This document shows positions 52,211-61,774 of a stretch of 64,000 nucleotides of DNA, in pieces. The DNA lies in assembly GCA_016783965.1 (NCBI GenBank), contig JADHVO010000005.1, forward strand, positions 1-64,000. Direction: 5' to 3'. Within the stretch, counting starts at the first letter, position 1; each line of letters begins with the position of its first letter. Position numbers and translations under genes: made by a program. Below the pieces are notes generated by a model. That model was given only the letters and a program-made list of their open reading frames with translations. It was not told the origin of the DNA and did not search any database. The DNA comes from Alphaproteobacteria bacterium (GTDB lineage: Bacteria > Pseudomonadota > Alphaproteobacteria > Micropepsales > Micropepsaceae).

Positions 52211-53490
52211 GCAGACCACTGCGCATAGCACTCGCGGGCCTGGGCACCGTCGGCGGCGGCGTGGTGCAGGCGCTCGCCAGCCCGGAGCTGGCCGAGCGCG
52301 CGGGGCGCAAATTCGAGATTGTGGGCGTGTCCGCACGCGACCGGAAAAAGGATCGGGGCCTCGACGCGTCGAAACTGACCTGGACTGACGACGCGGTGTC
52401 GCTGGTGCGCTCCGATGCCGAAGTCGTTGTCGAGCTGATCGGTGGCGAGGACGGCGTCGCGCTCGCCCTCGTCGAGGGCGCGCTGGAAGCCGGGAAGCAC
52501 GTCGTCACGGGCAACAAGGCGCTGCTCGCCAAGCATGGCGCGCGGCTGGCGGCGATCGCGGAGCGAAACGGCGTCGCCCTGAAGTGGGAAGCGGCCGTGG
52601 CGGGCGGCATTCCCATCGTGAAGGGATTGCGCGAAAGTCTCATCGCCTATGGCGTGGACAGCGTGTTCGGCATCCTGAACGGCACCTGCAACTACATTCT
52701 CACCACGATGGAAGCGACCGGCCGTTCGTTCGAGGATGTGCTGAAGGAAGCGCAGCGGCTGGGCTACGCGGAAGCCGATCCCGAGCTCGACGTTGGCGGC
52801 GGCGATACGGCGCACAAGCTGGTGCTGCTTGCCAGCCTTGCCTTCGGCACCATTCCGAACCAGACGCACATCTCGGTCGAGGGCATCAAGGGCATCACGC
52901 CCGAAGACATCCGCTTCGCGCGCGAGTTCGGTTATCGCATCAAGCTCCTGGGCATCGCGCGGCGGACGGCGCACGGCATCGACCAGCGGGTGCGCCCGTC
53001 GATGGTCAAGACAGGTACGCCACTCGCCCACGTCGACGCAGCCTTCAACGCCGTGCTGGCGAATGCGGGGCCGGCTGGGCGGTTCTTTTTCGAGGGCCGC
53101 GGGGCAGGGCGGGAGCCGACCACCCAGTCGGTAATCTCCGACCTTGTGGATATCGCCCGCGGCAATCTCGGCGCCAGTTTCGGCTGGCCCGCGGCAAGCC
53201 TGAAGCCGCTTCAGCCGTCCGACCCGGGCGCGGCGACCTCGGCCTATTACCTGAGGTTCGAAGTGCTGGACGTGCCGGGCGTCCTGGCCGAAATCGCCCG
53301 GCATCTGGCAGAGTCGCGGGTTTCCATCGAAAGCATGATTCAGCGGGGGCGCAGTCCCGGCGAGCCGGTTTCCATTGTCATGATCACCCACGAAACCTCA
53401 CAGGCTTCTGTGGAACGCGCCTTGAAGGCGATTGTCACGTCCGACAAGGTGCGCGCGCGCCCGTGCATGATTCCGATGGAGGCAGCTTGA
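52207..53490 (+). CDS. hom: Homoserine dehydrogenase with ACT domain
   Basis: The 427-residue protein is read from GTG. It has the NAD(P) motif GLGTVGGGV (11-19), the signature GILNGTCNYILTTM, and a C-terminal ACT domain (YYLRFEVLDVPGVLAEIARHLAES) for feedback by Thr. The catalytic Lys is in the GIKGI and KLLGIAR area. It makes homoserine from aspartate semialdehyde. Starts and stops overlap both neighbours, and the operon continues with glpX and recJ. Confidence 0.96.
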   Translation: MSRPLRIALAGLGTVGGGVVQALASPELAERAGRKFEIVGVSARDRKKDRGLDASKLTWTDDAVSLVRSDAEVVVELIGGEDGVALALVEGALEAGKHVVTGNKALLAKHGARLAAIAERNGVALKWEAAVAGGIPIVKGLRESLIAYGVDSVFGILNGTCNYILTTMEATGRSFEDVLKEAQRLGYAEADPELDVGGGDTAHKLVLLASLAFGTIPNQTHISVEGIKGITPEDIRFAREFGYRIKLLGIARRTAHGIDQRVRPSMVKTGTPLAHVDAAFNAVLANAGPAGRFFFEGRGAGREPTTQSVISDLVDIARGNLGASFGWPAASLKPLQPSDPGAATSAYYLRFEVLDVPGVLAEIARHLAESRVSIESMIQRGRSPGEPVSIVMITHETSQASVERALKAIVTSDKVRARPCMIPMEAA

Positions 53491-54482
53491 ATACCAAAGA
53501 CGACGTGCGGCCCGATAAGCGGAGCCCGCTGGACCGTGCCTTTGCGCTCGAAGCCGTGCGCGTCACGGAGGCCGCGGCGATCGCGGCCGCCCAGCTGATC
53601 GGCCGCGGCGATGAGAAGGCCGCCGACCATGCCGCCGTCGAGGCGATGCGCAAGGCGTTCAACGACCTGCCGATCTCCGGCACCGTCCGCATTGGCGAGG
53701 GTGAGCGCGACGAGGCGCCGATGCTCTACATCGGCGAGCAGGTGGGCAGCGGCGGCCTTGCCGTCGACATCGCGCTCGATCCGCTGGAAGGCACGACGCT
53801 GACCGCCAAGGCCATGGCGAACGCATTGGCCGTTATGGCGATGGCGGAGCCCGGCACGCTGCTCAACGCGCCTGACACTTACATGGACAAGATTGCCATT
53901 GGTGGTGGCTATCCCAAAGGCACGATCGACCTCGACGCCGATCCGATCGAGAACATCAACAATCTCGCCAAGGCGAAGGGCGTGCGGCCGGGACAGCTCA
54001 CGGCCTGCATCATGGACCGCCCGCGGCATGAAGAGCTGATCATGAAGGTGCGCAGGTCGGGTGCGGCGGTGAAGCTGATCACCGATGGCGACGTGGCGGG
54101 CGTGATCGCCTGCACCGATCCGACCACGGGCGTCGACATCTATCTTGGCATCGGTGGTGCGCCGGAAGGCGTGCTGGCGGCGGCGGCGCTGCGCTGCGTC
54201 GGCGGCCAGATGCAGTCGCGCCTGGTGTTCCGCAACGACGACGAGCGGGCCCGCGCCGCGAAATGGGGCATCAGGGACCTTAAGCGCAAATACGACCTGA
54301 TGGATATGGCCTCCGGGGACGTCGTGTTTGCAGCGACCGGCGTAACCGACGGTTCCATGCTGGCGGGCGTGCATTACGACCGTGATTTCATCACCACCGA
54401 GAGCGTGGTGATGCGCTCGGCGACGCACACCGTGCGCTGGATCAGGGCGCGGCACGTGCGCTCGCGGCACTTGAAGGAATGA
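53487..54482 (+). CDS. glpX: Class II fructose-1,6-bisphosphatase
   Basis: The 331-residue protein is read from a TTG that overlaps the hom stop as TTGA. The frame is open much farther upstream (through hom), so the start rests on family length and the pattern of overlaps. DPLEGTT near 98 and GEGERDEAPML carry the metal ligands. It hydrolyses fructose-1,6-bisphosphate for gluconeogenesis. The stop overlaps the recJ ATG. Confidence 0.93.
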   Translation: MNTKDDVRPDKRSPLDRAFALEAVRVTEAAAIAAAQLIGRGDEKAADHAAVEAMRKAFNDLPISGTVRIGEGERDEAPMLYIGEQVGSGGLAVDIALDPLEGTTLTAKAMANALAVMAMAEPGTLLNAPDTYMDKIAIGGGYPKGTIDLDADPIENINNLAKAKGVRPGQLTACIMDRPRHEELIMKVRRSGAAVKLITDGDVAGVIACTDPTTGVDIYLGIGGAPEGVLAAAALRCVGGQMQSRLVFRNDDERARAAKWGIRDLKRKYDLMDMASGDVVFAATGVTDGSMLAGVHYDRDFITTESVVMRSATHTVRWIRARHVRSRHLKE

Positions 54483-56269
54483 GTGGCGCTGCGCGCGTGC
54501 CTTCGCCGCAAGCGGCGTTCGGCGTCGCGCGCTCCTTTACGGGCCGGCGCTGGCATCTGGCCGAGGTGAATGACAGTGCGGTACAGGCGCTGGCGCGGGA
54601 CGCGAACATCTCGCCGACCCTGGCCAGGCTGCTGCTTGCACGTGGCGTTGAGGCGGCCGACGTCTCCGACTACCTCAACCCCACGTTGAGGCGCTTCCTG
54701 CCGGAGCCGCTGACGCTCAAGGACATGGACAAGGCGATAGCCCGCGTCGCGCGAGCGGTGGAGCAGGGCGAGCGCGTCGCCGTGTGGGGCGATTACGACG
54801 TCGATGGATCGACGTCGGCCGCGCTGCTGCATGAGTTCTTCTCGGCGCTCGGGATGCCACCGCGCGTGTACATCCCCGACCGGCTGACCGAGGGCTATGG
54901 CCCGAACACGGCAGGCCTGCTGACGCTGAAAGAGGAGGGGACCGGCCTCGTCATCACGGTCGACTGCGGCGCCGGTTCGGCGGGGCCGCTCGCCGATGCA
55001 CGCCATGCCGGGCTGGATGTCGTGGTGCTGGACCATCATGCAGTGGAGACGCCGCCTCCCGCCGTCGCGCACGTCAATCCGAACCAGCCGGGCGACGAGT
55101 CAGGGCTGGGATTTGTATGCGCCGCAGGGATCACGTTCCTCTTCGCGGTGGCACTCAACCGCGCGCTGCGGCAGGCGGGCTTTTATGAACGCAAGGGCCT
55201 GAAAGAACCCGCCTTGCTTGCCTATGCCGATTTTGTGGGTCTCGCGACGGTGTGCGACGTGGTTCCGCTGCGCGGCGTGAACCGCGCCTTCGTGCGCACC
55301 GGACTGCTGAACATGAACCGGCTGGATCGGCCTGGACTTTCGGCACTGTCGAAAGTGGTGAAGATCGCGCCGCCGTTCACGCCCTATCACCTCGGCTTCC
55401 TGTTCGGTCCCCGCATCAACGCTGGCGGACGCATCGGGCGCTCGAGCCTGGGGGTCGAGTTGCTCACCTCCGCGGCGCCGGCGGCGGAAGAACTCGCGCT
55501 GAATCTCGACGTGCACAATCGCGAGCGACAGGCGCTGGAAAAGCAGATACTGGACGAAGCGGTTGCGATGACGGCGAGCCAGGCGAACGCGCCGTTCATC
55601 TTCGCGGCGCAGGACGGCTGGCATCCGGGAGTTGTTGGGATCGTGGCGGGGCGGCTCAAGGATCGTTACGGCAAGCCTGCGTTCGTCGCGGGGTTCGAGG
55701 GTGGATACGGCCGCGGCTCGGCGCGCTCCATCCCCGGCATCGACATCGGCGCGATGATCCGCGCGGCCCGAGATGCGAAGCTGATCGAGAGCGGCGGTGG
55801 ACACGCGATGGCTGGCGGCTTCGGCCTTTCGCCCGCACAGGTCGACGGCTTCTACCGCTTTCTCGAAGCGCAGTTCGCGCAGTCCGGCGAAGCGCTGGCC
55901 GCGATGGCAGAACTTGAGCTGGACTCCATCGTCTCGCCGGCCGGCGCGACGGTTGCGCTGATCGACGAAATCGAGAAGGCGGGACCGTATGGCGCCGGCA
56001 ACAGCGAGCCGCTGATCGTCGTGCCGGACGTGCTGGTCGTGTTCGCCGATCCGGTCGGCGACAACCATGTTCGGCTCAGGCTTCAGGGTGGCGACGGCGC
56101 GCGGCTGGATGCGATCGCGTTCCGGGTTGCCGACATGGCGCTCGGCAAGGCGCTGCTGGAGAGCCGCGGCAAGCGCATCCATGTCGCCGGCCGGCTCCGC
56201 GCCGACGAGTGGCAGGGCCAAAGACGCGTGCAACTTCAACTGGAAGACGCTGCCCCGGCCGGGGCTTAG
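54479..56269 (+). CDS. recJ: Single-stranded-DNA-specific exonuclease RecJ
   Basis: The 596-residue protein has the DHH phosphoesterase motifs: DYDVDG (105-110), VDCGAGSAGPL, and LDHHAVE (D185 H186 H187), then the DHHA1 motif GGGHAMAGGF and a C-terminal OB-like domain. It degrades 5' ends of single-stranded DNA in recombination and mismatch repair. A Val replaces Ala in DYDADG, a mild deviation. tRNA-Glu follows 48 bases downstream. Confidence 0.95.
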   Translation: MSGAARVPSPQAAFGVARSFTGRRWHLAEVNDSAVQALARDANISPTLARLLLARGVEAADVSDYLNPTLRRFLPEPLTLKDMDKAIARVARAVEQGERVAVWGDYDVDGSTSAALLHEFFSALGMPPRVYIPDRLTEGYGPNTAGLLTLKEEGTGLVITVDCGAGSAGPLADARHAGLDVVVLDHHAVETPPPAVAHVNPNQPGDESGLGFVCAAGITFLFAVALNRALRQAGFYERKGLKEPALLAYADFVGLATVCDVVPLRGVNRAFVRTGLLNMNRLDRPGLSALSKVVKIAPPFTPYHLGFLFGPRINAGGRIGRSSLGVELLTSAAPAAEELALNLDVHNRERQALEKQILDEAVAMTASQANAPFIFAAQDGWHPGVVGIVAGRLKDRYGKPAFVAGFEGGYGRGSARSIPGIDIGAMIRAARDAKLIESGGGHAMAGGFGLSPAQVDGFYRFLEAQFAQSGEALAAMAELELDSIVSPAGATVALIDEIEKAGPYGAGNSEPLIVVPDVLVVFADPVGDNHVRLRLQGGDGARLDAIAFRVADMALGKALLESRGKRIHVAGRLRADEWQGQRRVQLQLEDAAPAGA

Positions 56270-56317
56270 CCCGGCCTTGCAAACGGGGCGGCTGGGCCTT
56301 AAGACCCCGCCTCCGAC

Positions 56318-56392
56318 GCGCCCTTCGTCTATCGGTTAGGACTCAAGATTTTCAATCTTGCAAGACGGGTTCGACTCCCGTAGGGCGCGCCA
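56318..56392 (+). tRNA. tRNA-Glu (anticodon TTC)
   Basis: GCGCCCT pairs with AGGGCGC, the anticodon arm CAAGA/TCTTG encloses TTTTCAA (anticodon TTC), and the T arm contains GTTCGACT. The encoded end is G plus CCA. I see no island repeat next to it. The 229 bases after it, up to the next gene, hold nothing that I can support. Confidence 0.96.
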
Positions 56393-56621
56393 TTTTCCGC
56401 CGATTGTCCTCCACTGTACGCTATGGCCGTCGAAGCTACGCTCGCGAGAGAGCGGGGGTACGCTTGTCGTCGATTAGCAGCCTGTTCGAGCCAAATGTTC
56501 TTTTGCGCGGCTACAGGAACGATCGTGTTGGGTGGTTAGCAGACCATCAGCTTTATGCGGCAGAACGCAGAAGCAGACCAGCCCTCGAAGATGGACAGTA
56601 GGTAGCCAGAACGAGCAAGGT

Positions 56622-57689
56622 TCATATCGTCTTGCTCAGTTCACGGACTGGGAGACGGCTGATGCTATGCCCTGTGGCTGTTTCGGCGGCGCGGCGCAGC
56701 ATGGCCGGGTCTGACATGCCCTGATGGTCGAGCCGCGGCGTATAGGGCGCCTCCAGCCTTGCTGCCTCCTCGTCGGTGAGGCTGATCGAGAGAGAGGCCA
56801 CAGCGTCATCAATATGCTCCGGCTTCAGTGCACCCACGATCGGGGCTGCCACCACGGGATTGCGACGCAACCAGGCCAGCGCAATCATTGACCGGCCGAC
56901 ACCCCGTGCTTCGGCAATAGCCCCCACCGCATCGATAATCAGCTTGTCGCTGTCGGCGGTGGCTGCTCCCAGCTTGTAGACCGCTTCGCTTTCCGCCCTC
57001 GCCGTGACCGTTCCCCACGGGCGGGCCAGCCGGCCGCGGTTCAGCGGGCTATAGAGAATGGTCTGCACGCCTTCGTCGCGGCAAAGCGGGTGCATCTCGC
57101 GCTCGTCCTCCCGGTCCAGGAGATTATAAGTATCCTGCATCGACACGAAGCGGGCCCAGCCGTTGGATTGCTGCAGATGGAGCGCCTTGCCGAATTCCCA
57201 GGCCATCATGGACGAGGCGCCGAGATAGCGGACCTTGCCGGCCTTGACGACATCGTTCAGAGCCTCGAGCGTTTCTTCCCAGGGGGTGGTCCGATCACGG
57301 CGATGGATCTGGTAGAGGTCGATATAGTCTGTGCTCAGGCGCCTGAGGCTCATGTCGACTTCGGTCATGATCGCCTTACGCGATAGCCCTACACTATTGG
57401 GTCCGTCGCGCATCGGCGCGCTGATTTTGGTGGCGATCACGACGTTTTCGCGGTGCGCAAAGTCCTTCAGTGCCCGCCCGAGGATCTCCTCGCTGGAACC
57501 GTTTGAATACAGATTGGCGGTATCGAAAAAAATGATGCCCGCTTCAAGCGCATGGCGAATGAGGCGCCGGCTTGCGTCCTTGTCGAGCGACCAGGACGGG
57601 TAACCGCGCGAGGGGTCCCCGAATCCCATGCAGCCAATACAGATCGGCGAAATATCGAGGCCCGTGCGGCCGAGCTTGGCAAATTGCAT
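56622..57689 (-). CDS. Aldo/keto reductase (YhdN-like) controlled by divergent TetR
   Basis: The 355-residue protein is read from MQFAKLGRTGLD, preceded by GGAGGTGGAC at good spacing; ATG codons 12 and 39 bases upstream are less likely. The tetrad D56, Y61, K88 and H129 is complete. Its DPSRGYPSWSLD insertion marks the large bacterial group near YajO/yeast Aad enzymes. A TetR gene is divergent, and the gap contains two copies of a palindrome, so expression is probably released by an aldehyde or similar ligand. Confidence 0.93.
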   Translation of the reverse strand: MQFAKLGRTGLDISPICIGCMGFGDPSRGYPSWSLDKDASRRLIRHALEAGIIFFDTANLYSNGSSEEILGRALKDFAHRENVVIATKISAPMRDGPNSVGLSRKAIMTEVDMSLRRLSTDYIDLYQIHRRDRTTPWEETLEALNDVVKAGKVRYLGASSMMAWEFGKALHLQQSNGWARFVSMQDTYNLLDREDEREMHPLCRDEGVQTILYSPLNRGRLARPWGTVTARAESEAVYKLGAATADSDKLIIDAVGAIAEARGVGRSMIALAWLRRNPVVAAPIVGALKPEHIDDAVASLSISLTDEEAARLEAPYTPRLDHQGMSDPAMLRRAAETATGHSISRLPVRELSKTI

Positions 57690-57714
57690 GTCCACCTCCA
57701 TATTCGCTATATTC

Positions 57715-57758
57715 GGACAAGTGTCCACTTGCTGTTGTTTAACGGACAGTTGTCCGTT
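57715..57758. promoter_or_regulatory. Two GGACA-N2-TGTCC palindromes, likely TetR operators
   Basis: GGACAAGTGTCC lies at 57715-57726 and the longer AACGGACAGTTGTCCGTT at 57741-57758. Both share the half-site GGACA/TGTCC, and their centres are 29 bases apart. They sit in the divergent gap between the aldo/keto reductase and the TetR gene, 15 bases before the TetR start. The arrangement fits autoregulation plus control of the reductase. Confidence 0.75.
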
Positions 57759-57773
57759 TAGTCAAGAGGCGAT

Positions 57774-58358
57774 ATGGCTGTGGAAGAGGATGGATTGCGA
57801 GCGGACGCCCGCGCCAACCGCGATCGCATACTCGAGGTCGCGCGAAAGGCTCTGACCGCCGATCCCGAAACGGCGCTGAGCGCTATCGGCAAGGCAGCCG
57901 GCGTTGGGCAAGGCACGCTCTATCGCCACTTCCCGACGCGGGAAGCTCTGGCCCTGGCCATTTATCGCGAGGAGATCAACGCCCTTGCGGCTCTCGCCTC
58001 CACGCTTTTGCAGAAGCATCCGCCGCTGGAGGCGCTTCGTCTGTGGTGTGCCCAGTTGGCAGATTCCAGTGCGCTGAAGCGCGGCGTGGCAAAACTTCTG
58101 CAAGGGGCCACTTCCGAGGATGATCAACGCGAGGCCTATCAGCAGATGGTGTCCGCGGTGCGTTCACTCATAGCTGCATGCGAAGCCGCGGGTGCGATTG
58201 ATCGCGGCGCAAATGCCGACGATGTCTTGATGCTTCTCGGGATCCTTTGGCAAATCCCATCCCATCGCGGCAGGGATGCTCGGGCAGCGAGGATCATGGC
58301 GCTCATCTTCAGGGGGCTGGGCGCCAAGGACGAGCCGGGCAGCCTTGCCGGACCATAA
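57774..58358 (+). CDS. TetR-family transcriptional regulator
   Basis: The 194-residue protein has an N-terminal TetR HTH: NRDRILEVARKAL, then a short turn, SAIGKAAGVGQGTLYRHFPTREAL (about 36-59). The C-terminal ligand/dimer domain is of the small LmrA/YxaF-like kind. It is divergent from the aldo/keto reductase, and the two operator-like palindromes lie just before its start. It is probably a repressor of both genes. Confidence 0.92.
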   Translation: MAVEEDGLRADARANRDRILEVARKALTADPETALSAIGKAAGVGQGTLYRHFPTREALALAIYREEINALAALASTLLQKHPPLEALRLWCAQLADSSALKRGVAKLLQGATSEDDQREAYQQMVSAVRSLIAACEAAGAIDRGANADDVLMLLGILWQIPSHRGRDARAARIMALIFRGLGAKDEPGSLAGP

Positions 58359-58500
58359 AGCCCGCGCCATTCCCATGCAGAAGCCGGAACCGCCCCTACG
58401 CGGGCAGGATCGGCCGCACGAGCCACGATGGCGGTGTGCGGGCCGTGATCGGCACAATTCGGCCAGGATGATGAGTGAGTTCGCTCCGCCCCCGGGCAAG

Positions 58501-58524
58501 AAGGGCGGGCTAATGCCCGCCCTT
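58501..58524. terminator. Bidirectional hairpin terminator
   Basis: AAGGGCGGGC and GCCCGCCCTT pair perfectly across TAAT between the convergent TetR gene and the small exported protein gene. A short T tract follows on the plus side, and the A-rich start serves the minus side. Confidence 0.75.
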
Positions 58525-58547
58525 TCCACGCAAATGCGTTGCTGCGG

Positions 58548-58844
58548 TTAGAACGTGATCCAAACTCCGTGCCGCCAATAACCACGGCCTTCACGATAAT
58601 CGTGCCAGTGGTGGTCGTGGTCGTGGTCCCAATCGCGGTGGAAGTACCAATCGTCGGGATAGTGGTCGCGAATGCGCCAATCGGAGTGATGGCGATAGTC
58701 GCTGTCGGTATGCCAGCAATCGCCATCATCGTTGCAGACGATGTGCGCTGAGGCGGGCAGTGTACCTGCTGCAACGCAACCGAAGCCAATCAGCGCAGAG
58801 ATCGCTACGCCAGCTACAAGTTTTCTCATGTGCTTGTGCTCCAT
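58548..58844 (-). CDS. Small exported His/Asp/Trp-rich protein
   Basis: The 98-residue protein has a signal peptide (about 6-33, LVAGVAISALIGFGCVAAG...ASA) and a mature half made of His, Asp, Trp, Tyr and Arg (SDYRHHSDW, DWDHDHDHHWHDY), with two Cys in VCNDDGDCWH. The ATG chosen has GGGGGG close upstream; an ATG five codons later (MRKLVAG) would be a conventional signal start. Metal binding in the periplasm is possible but not shown. Confidence 0.72.
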   Translation of the reverse strand: MEHKHMRKLVAGVAISALIGFGCVAAGTLPASAHIVCNDDGDCWHTDSDYRHHSDWRIRDHYPDDWYFHRDWDHDHDHHWHDYREGRGYWRHGVWITF

Positions 58845-59200
58845 CGTATGCCCCCCAATCACAGGTTACTCGCTTCGCAGTTCCTTTCCTACGCTTCACA
58901 ATGCAGAAACCACTGCCACAACAGTCTCGCTGACCCTTGTCACGGGGAGGGTTCTTCTGCACCGCACCCAACAATGCGCGAAAGCCGCAGTTCGCTTGAA
59001 CTCGCCATTCCGGAGTTGGACTGCTCGCGCCTGTTCTTCTTCATTACAACTTTGCAGGTTGCACAGATCGCCATATACCAGCCCGGCTCAAGCCGCTGGT
59101 GTCACTGATGAATTGCCCGAGATGACACATCTGTGCCAGCTGAGGGCGCTGCAAATCCAATGAAGCGATGCGGCGCGATACAGGAGCGGGAAGTAGCGTG
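58845..59200. other. Intergenic region, no gene recognised
   Basis: This 356-base divergent gap lies between the His-rich protein and the following lipoprotein. It has short open frames without protein-like composition. Promoters are expected but I cannot define them. No hairpin or repeat is evident. Confidence 0.5.
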
Positions 59201-59530
59201 ATGAACTACACTCATGTTGTGGATTGGCTCATGGGCCGGCGCGCGATTCTGATTTTGGCCCTGGTGCTGTCCGGTTGCGACATTACGGTCAACCAGCCGC
59301 TGAGTTCTGACGATTTCCGTCATACAGGCGCACAACAGCGTGAATTCGACGTCGCCTTTCCAAATTGCAGGGTTGCCGCAAACATAATCCTGTCGTACGC
59401 GAAACCGGTCGATGGAGAGGAATATCGCGAGCGCCTCAACGCATCTGATCGCGCGCTTATCGAGTGCATGGCGAAACTCGGCTATCCATATCGGCCCAGA
59501 GGAGAACTCCTGTTGCCGTGGCACGATTAG
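59201..59530 (+). CDS. Small lipoprotein, function unknown
   Basis: The 109-residue protein has a lipoprotein signal ending LVLSGC (Cys 26). GGAAG precedes the chosen ATG; an ATG 30 bases on (MGRRAILIL) would give a shorter, more conventional signal. The mature part has two Cys, in FPNCRVAANI and ALIECMAKLGYPYR. I do not know the family. Confidence 0.65.
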   Translation: MNYTHVVDWLMGRRAILILALVLSGCDITVNQPLSSDDFRHTGAQQREFDVAFPNCRVAANIILSYAKPVDGEEYRERLNASDRALIECMAKLGYPYRPRGELLLPWHD

Positions 59531-59668
59531 CCGAAATTGCCGGGCGCAGGCCCTTTTTCGGCCGGAGCCCGTTCGCATTTCTATCCCGTGGGATGCGCCA
59601 TTTCCTTTATGCGCAGGCAAAGTAGCGCCCACGCCGGCCTATTTTTGCCCGCCAGCGTAGTTCTCATT

Positions 59669-60598
59669 TCATCGCGTGGGATGCGCGCCGTTGTCGGTCG
59701 TCAAATTCGCGCCTCGAGCGACGGGAGCATTGACAGGTGCGGCTGCTTTGCCGATCACCGGTGACATACTTGGTTCGGTTCGTTCGCCACCTGGTGCACC
59801 GCCCTCGTCCACGATCCGCAGCGCCCCACAGGCTACTGCGCAGTGCGCGACGAAGCTGAAGGCATGCAGGCGGTTCAGCGCGTCGCGTAGCGGCTCCAGC
59901 AACGTCCATGCGCCGCTCGGCTCCTGCCGCATCAGACCGGCCGCGGCCGCATCGCGCAGAAGACGCGTGACATGGGCACGCGAGACTTCGTGTTGCCGCG
60001 CGGTCTCAGACAGGTTGACCCGCACCGGCTCGTGGGCCGGATAGACATCTCCGGAACCGGCGATCTGGTAGAGGATCGGGAGGCCCGCGTCGCGCTCGGC
60101 GAACAGGCTGGTAGGCGTACCGGGCAACCGGATGAGGCGCTTCAGACCTATGCCGGTCTGGCGAAGATGCGCCCGGCGAAATGCAGGTTCGGTCAACCGG
60201 GCGAGCGCGGTTTCCGCTTCGGGCTCCAGCATCGCAGCTGCGCGCAGTTCGTTCTCGACGAATTTGTCATGGATGGCGATCAACTTGGGCGACGCCATCA
60301 GGTTGACCGACCGGCGACTCGCCTGTTCCGGCCTTCGTTCCAGATATCCGATGATGCGCAGGTACATCATCAAGGCTGCGGCACGGCCGCGGCTCACAAG
60401 ACCAAACTCCGCGCTGAGCGCCTGGAGCGCCGCGAGCGTGACCGGGCCGTTCGCATCCAGGACGAGAGCGAACATGGTGTAGAAGATACGTGAAGAGTCC
60501 CGGAACGCGCGGGCGAGTGCAGAGTTCGTCGCGCGCAGCTTGAGATTGCCACGGGCGCAGGCTGCGCAAGCCTCCTCGAATCGCGGCTGCTGCATCAT
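59669..60598 (-). CDS. Two-winged-helix regulator-like protein
   Basis: The 309-residue protein has an N-terminal segment AFRDSSRIFYTMFALVLDANGPVTLAALQALSAEFGLVSRGRAAALMMYLRIIGYLE (given in parts; about 30-88) that looks like a winged helix. A second HTH is at SETARQHEVSRAHVTRLLRDAAAAGLM (about 195-222). No ligand-binding domain is visible between them. The tail from about 265 is Pro/Ala/Gly-rich. I do not recognise a named family, and the target genes are not apparent. Confidence 0.6.
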   Translation of the reverse strand: MMQQPRFEEACAACARGNLKLRATNSALARAFRDSSRIFYTMFALVLDANGPVTLAALQALSAEFGLVSRGRAAALMMYLRIIGYLERRPEQASRRSVNLMASPKLIAIHDKFVENELRAAAMLEPEAETALARLTEPAFRRAHLRQTGIGLKRLIRLPGTPTSLFAERDAGLPILYQIAGSGDVYPAHEPVRVNLSETARQHEVSRAHVTRLLRDAAAAGLMRQEPSGAWTLLEPLRDALNRLHAFSFVAHCAVACGALRIVDEGGAPGGERTEPSMSPVIGKAAAPVNAPVARGANLTTDNGAHPTR

Positions 60599-60780
60599 CC
60601 GTTCGACAGCGTCGTGGGGAAAGCCGTCGTGGCCGAAGGCCTGCTCGCATCAATATGAGAGGCCAGGGGCACTCATGACATAACCACCGGGTGTTCGTTC
60701 CAGCATGACCCAGAATGAGTATCTGCTTCAACGTGACATTCGTTATCCTTTCTCAGGCGATTCGGGCGATGAGAGGGCCG

Positions 60781-61317
60781 ATGAGACACTACTTAGCCCG
60801 CACCTGGGTCAGCTCGAAGCTGGTGCATGGCGAGTCCAAGATTCACTATGACGGCGTCTTCACGACCGAGCCGGTGAAGAAAGGCGAGAAGCTGATGGAA
60901 TTCGGCGGTCAACCGGTCTCGAAGGCAGACGCCGAAGAGGGGCCGTATCGCGTGCGCTCGGTCTGGATCGTGGCTGACAATGTTTACATCGCACTCCCCG
61001 AGACCGACATGGCGCCAAGCCTTGACGAGAACCTGAACCATTCCTGCGATGCCAATGCGTGGCTGGCCGATGAGGTGACCCTTGTCGCCAGGCGGGATAT
61101 CGCCGCCGGCGAGGAGATCACGATGGACCAGGGCACGTGGAACTTCGACGAAACGGAATACACGGTCGACGCCGAGGACTGCACGTGTGGTTCACCGCAG
61201 TGCCGCGAGCGCCTCACAGAGAACGACTGGCAGCTGCCGGCCGTGCAGGCGCAGTACAAGGGACATTTCCATCCCATGGTGCAGGCCCTGATCGACGGCC
61301 GCCGCCGCGCCGCGTGA
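60781..61317 (+). CDS. Bacterial SET-domain protein
   Basis: The 178-residue protein has SET motifs in order: GVFTTEPVKKGEKLMEFGG (25-43), NHSCDANAWL (86-95), GEEITMD (110-116), and a post-SET CTCGSPQC cluster (C134, C136, C141, with C89 nearby) able to bind zinc. SET proteins methylate Lys using SAM; bacterial ones are thought to act on ribosomal or other proteins. GAGAGGG precedes the ATG; earlier ATGs at 60769 and 60715 are open. The substrate is unknown. Confidence 0.85.
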   Translation: MRHYLARTWVSSKLVHGESKIHYDGVFTTEPVKKGEKLMEFGGQPVSKADAEEGPYRVRSVWIVADNVYIALPETDMAPSLDENLNHSCDANAWLADEVTLVARRDIAAGEEITMDQGTWNFDETEYTVDAEDCTCGSPQCRERLTENDWQLPAVQAQYKGHFHPMVQALIDGRRRAA

Positions 61318-61318
61318 T

Positions 61319-61774
61319 CTAGTGGCGCCCGGTGCGCGCGAACCAGGCGATGATCACGCCAAACAACAGCATCGCGGCGAGGTTCATTGCCTGCTTGACG
61401 GTGAAGGGCGGCATGCCGCCTCCGATAGCTGACAGCGGCACCACGACGTAAGTCATCACGACAAAGACAGGGATGCCGAAGGCGAGGCCGGCGGGCAGCC
61501 AGTGCCGGCGCAGGACCGGCAGCAGGCTCGCGCCAATGTTGTAGAGGAGGGCGATGACGATCCCCATGGCGACCTGAAGTGCGAAGCCGAGCGCCGCGAT
61601 CTCGTTTCCTCCGGTGCGCGCGGCCTTCAGTCCGATGATGCCACCGGCGATGAATTTGCAGATGCGGAGCGGATCGATGAAGCCGTTGATGGCGCTTGCC
61701 GCCCCGATGTCGACGACGCCGGCGACGGCGCCGCCCAGGACGACGGCGGTCAGAAATGAATGGCGCATCCGCAT
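61319..61774 (-). CDS. Integral membrane protein, function unknown
   Basis: The 151-residue protein has four hydrophobic helices, at about 6-28 (TAVVLGGAVAGVVDIGAASA), 36-52, 59-79 and 87-110, with a fifth at 127-147. GGGGGGACCTTC precedes the ATG. Its VVDIGAASAINGFIDP and ICKFIAGGIIG segments recall small uncharacterised inner-membrane proteins. It lies 1 base from the SET gene's stop on the opposite strand. Confidence 0.7.
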   Translation of the reverse strand: MRMRHSFLTAVVLGGAVAGVVDIGAASAINGFIDPLRICKFIAGGIIGLKAARTGGNEIAALGFALQVAMGIVIALLYNIGASLLPVLRRHWLPAGLAFGIPVFVVMTYVVVPLSAIGGGMPPFTVKQAMNLAAMLLFGVIIAWFARTGRH

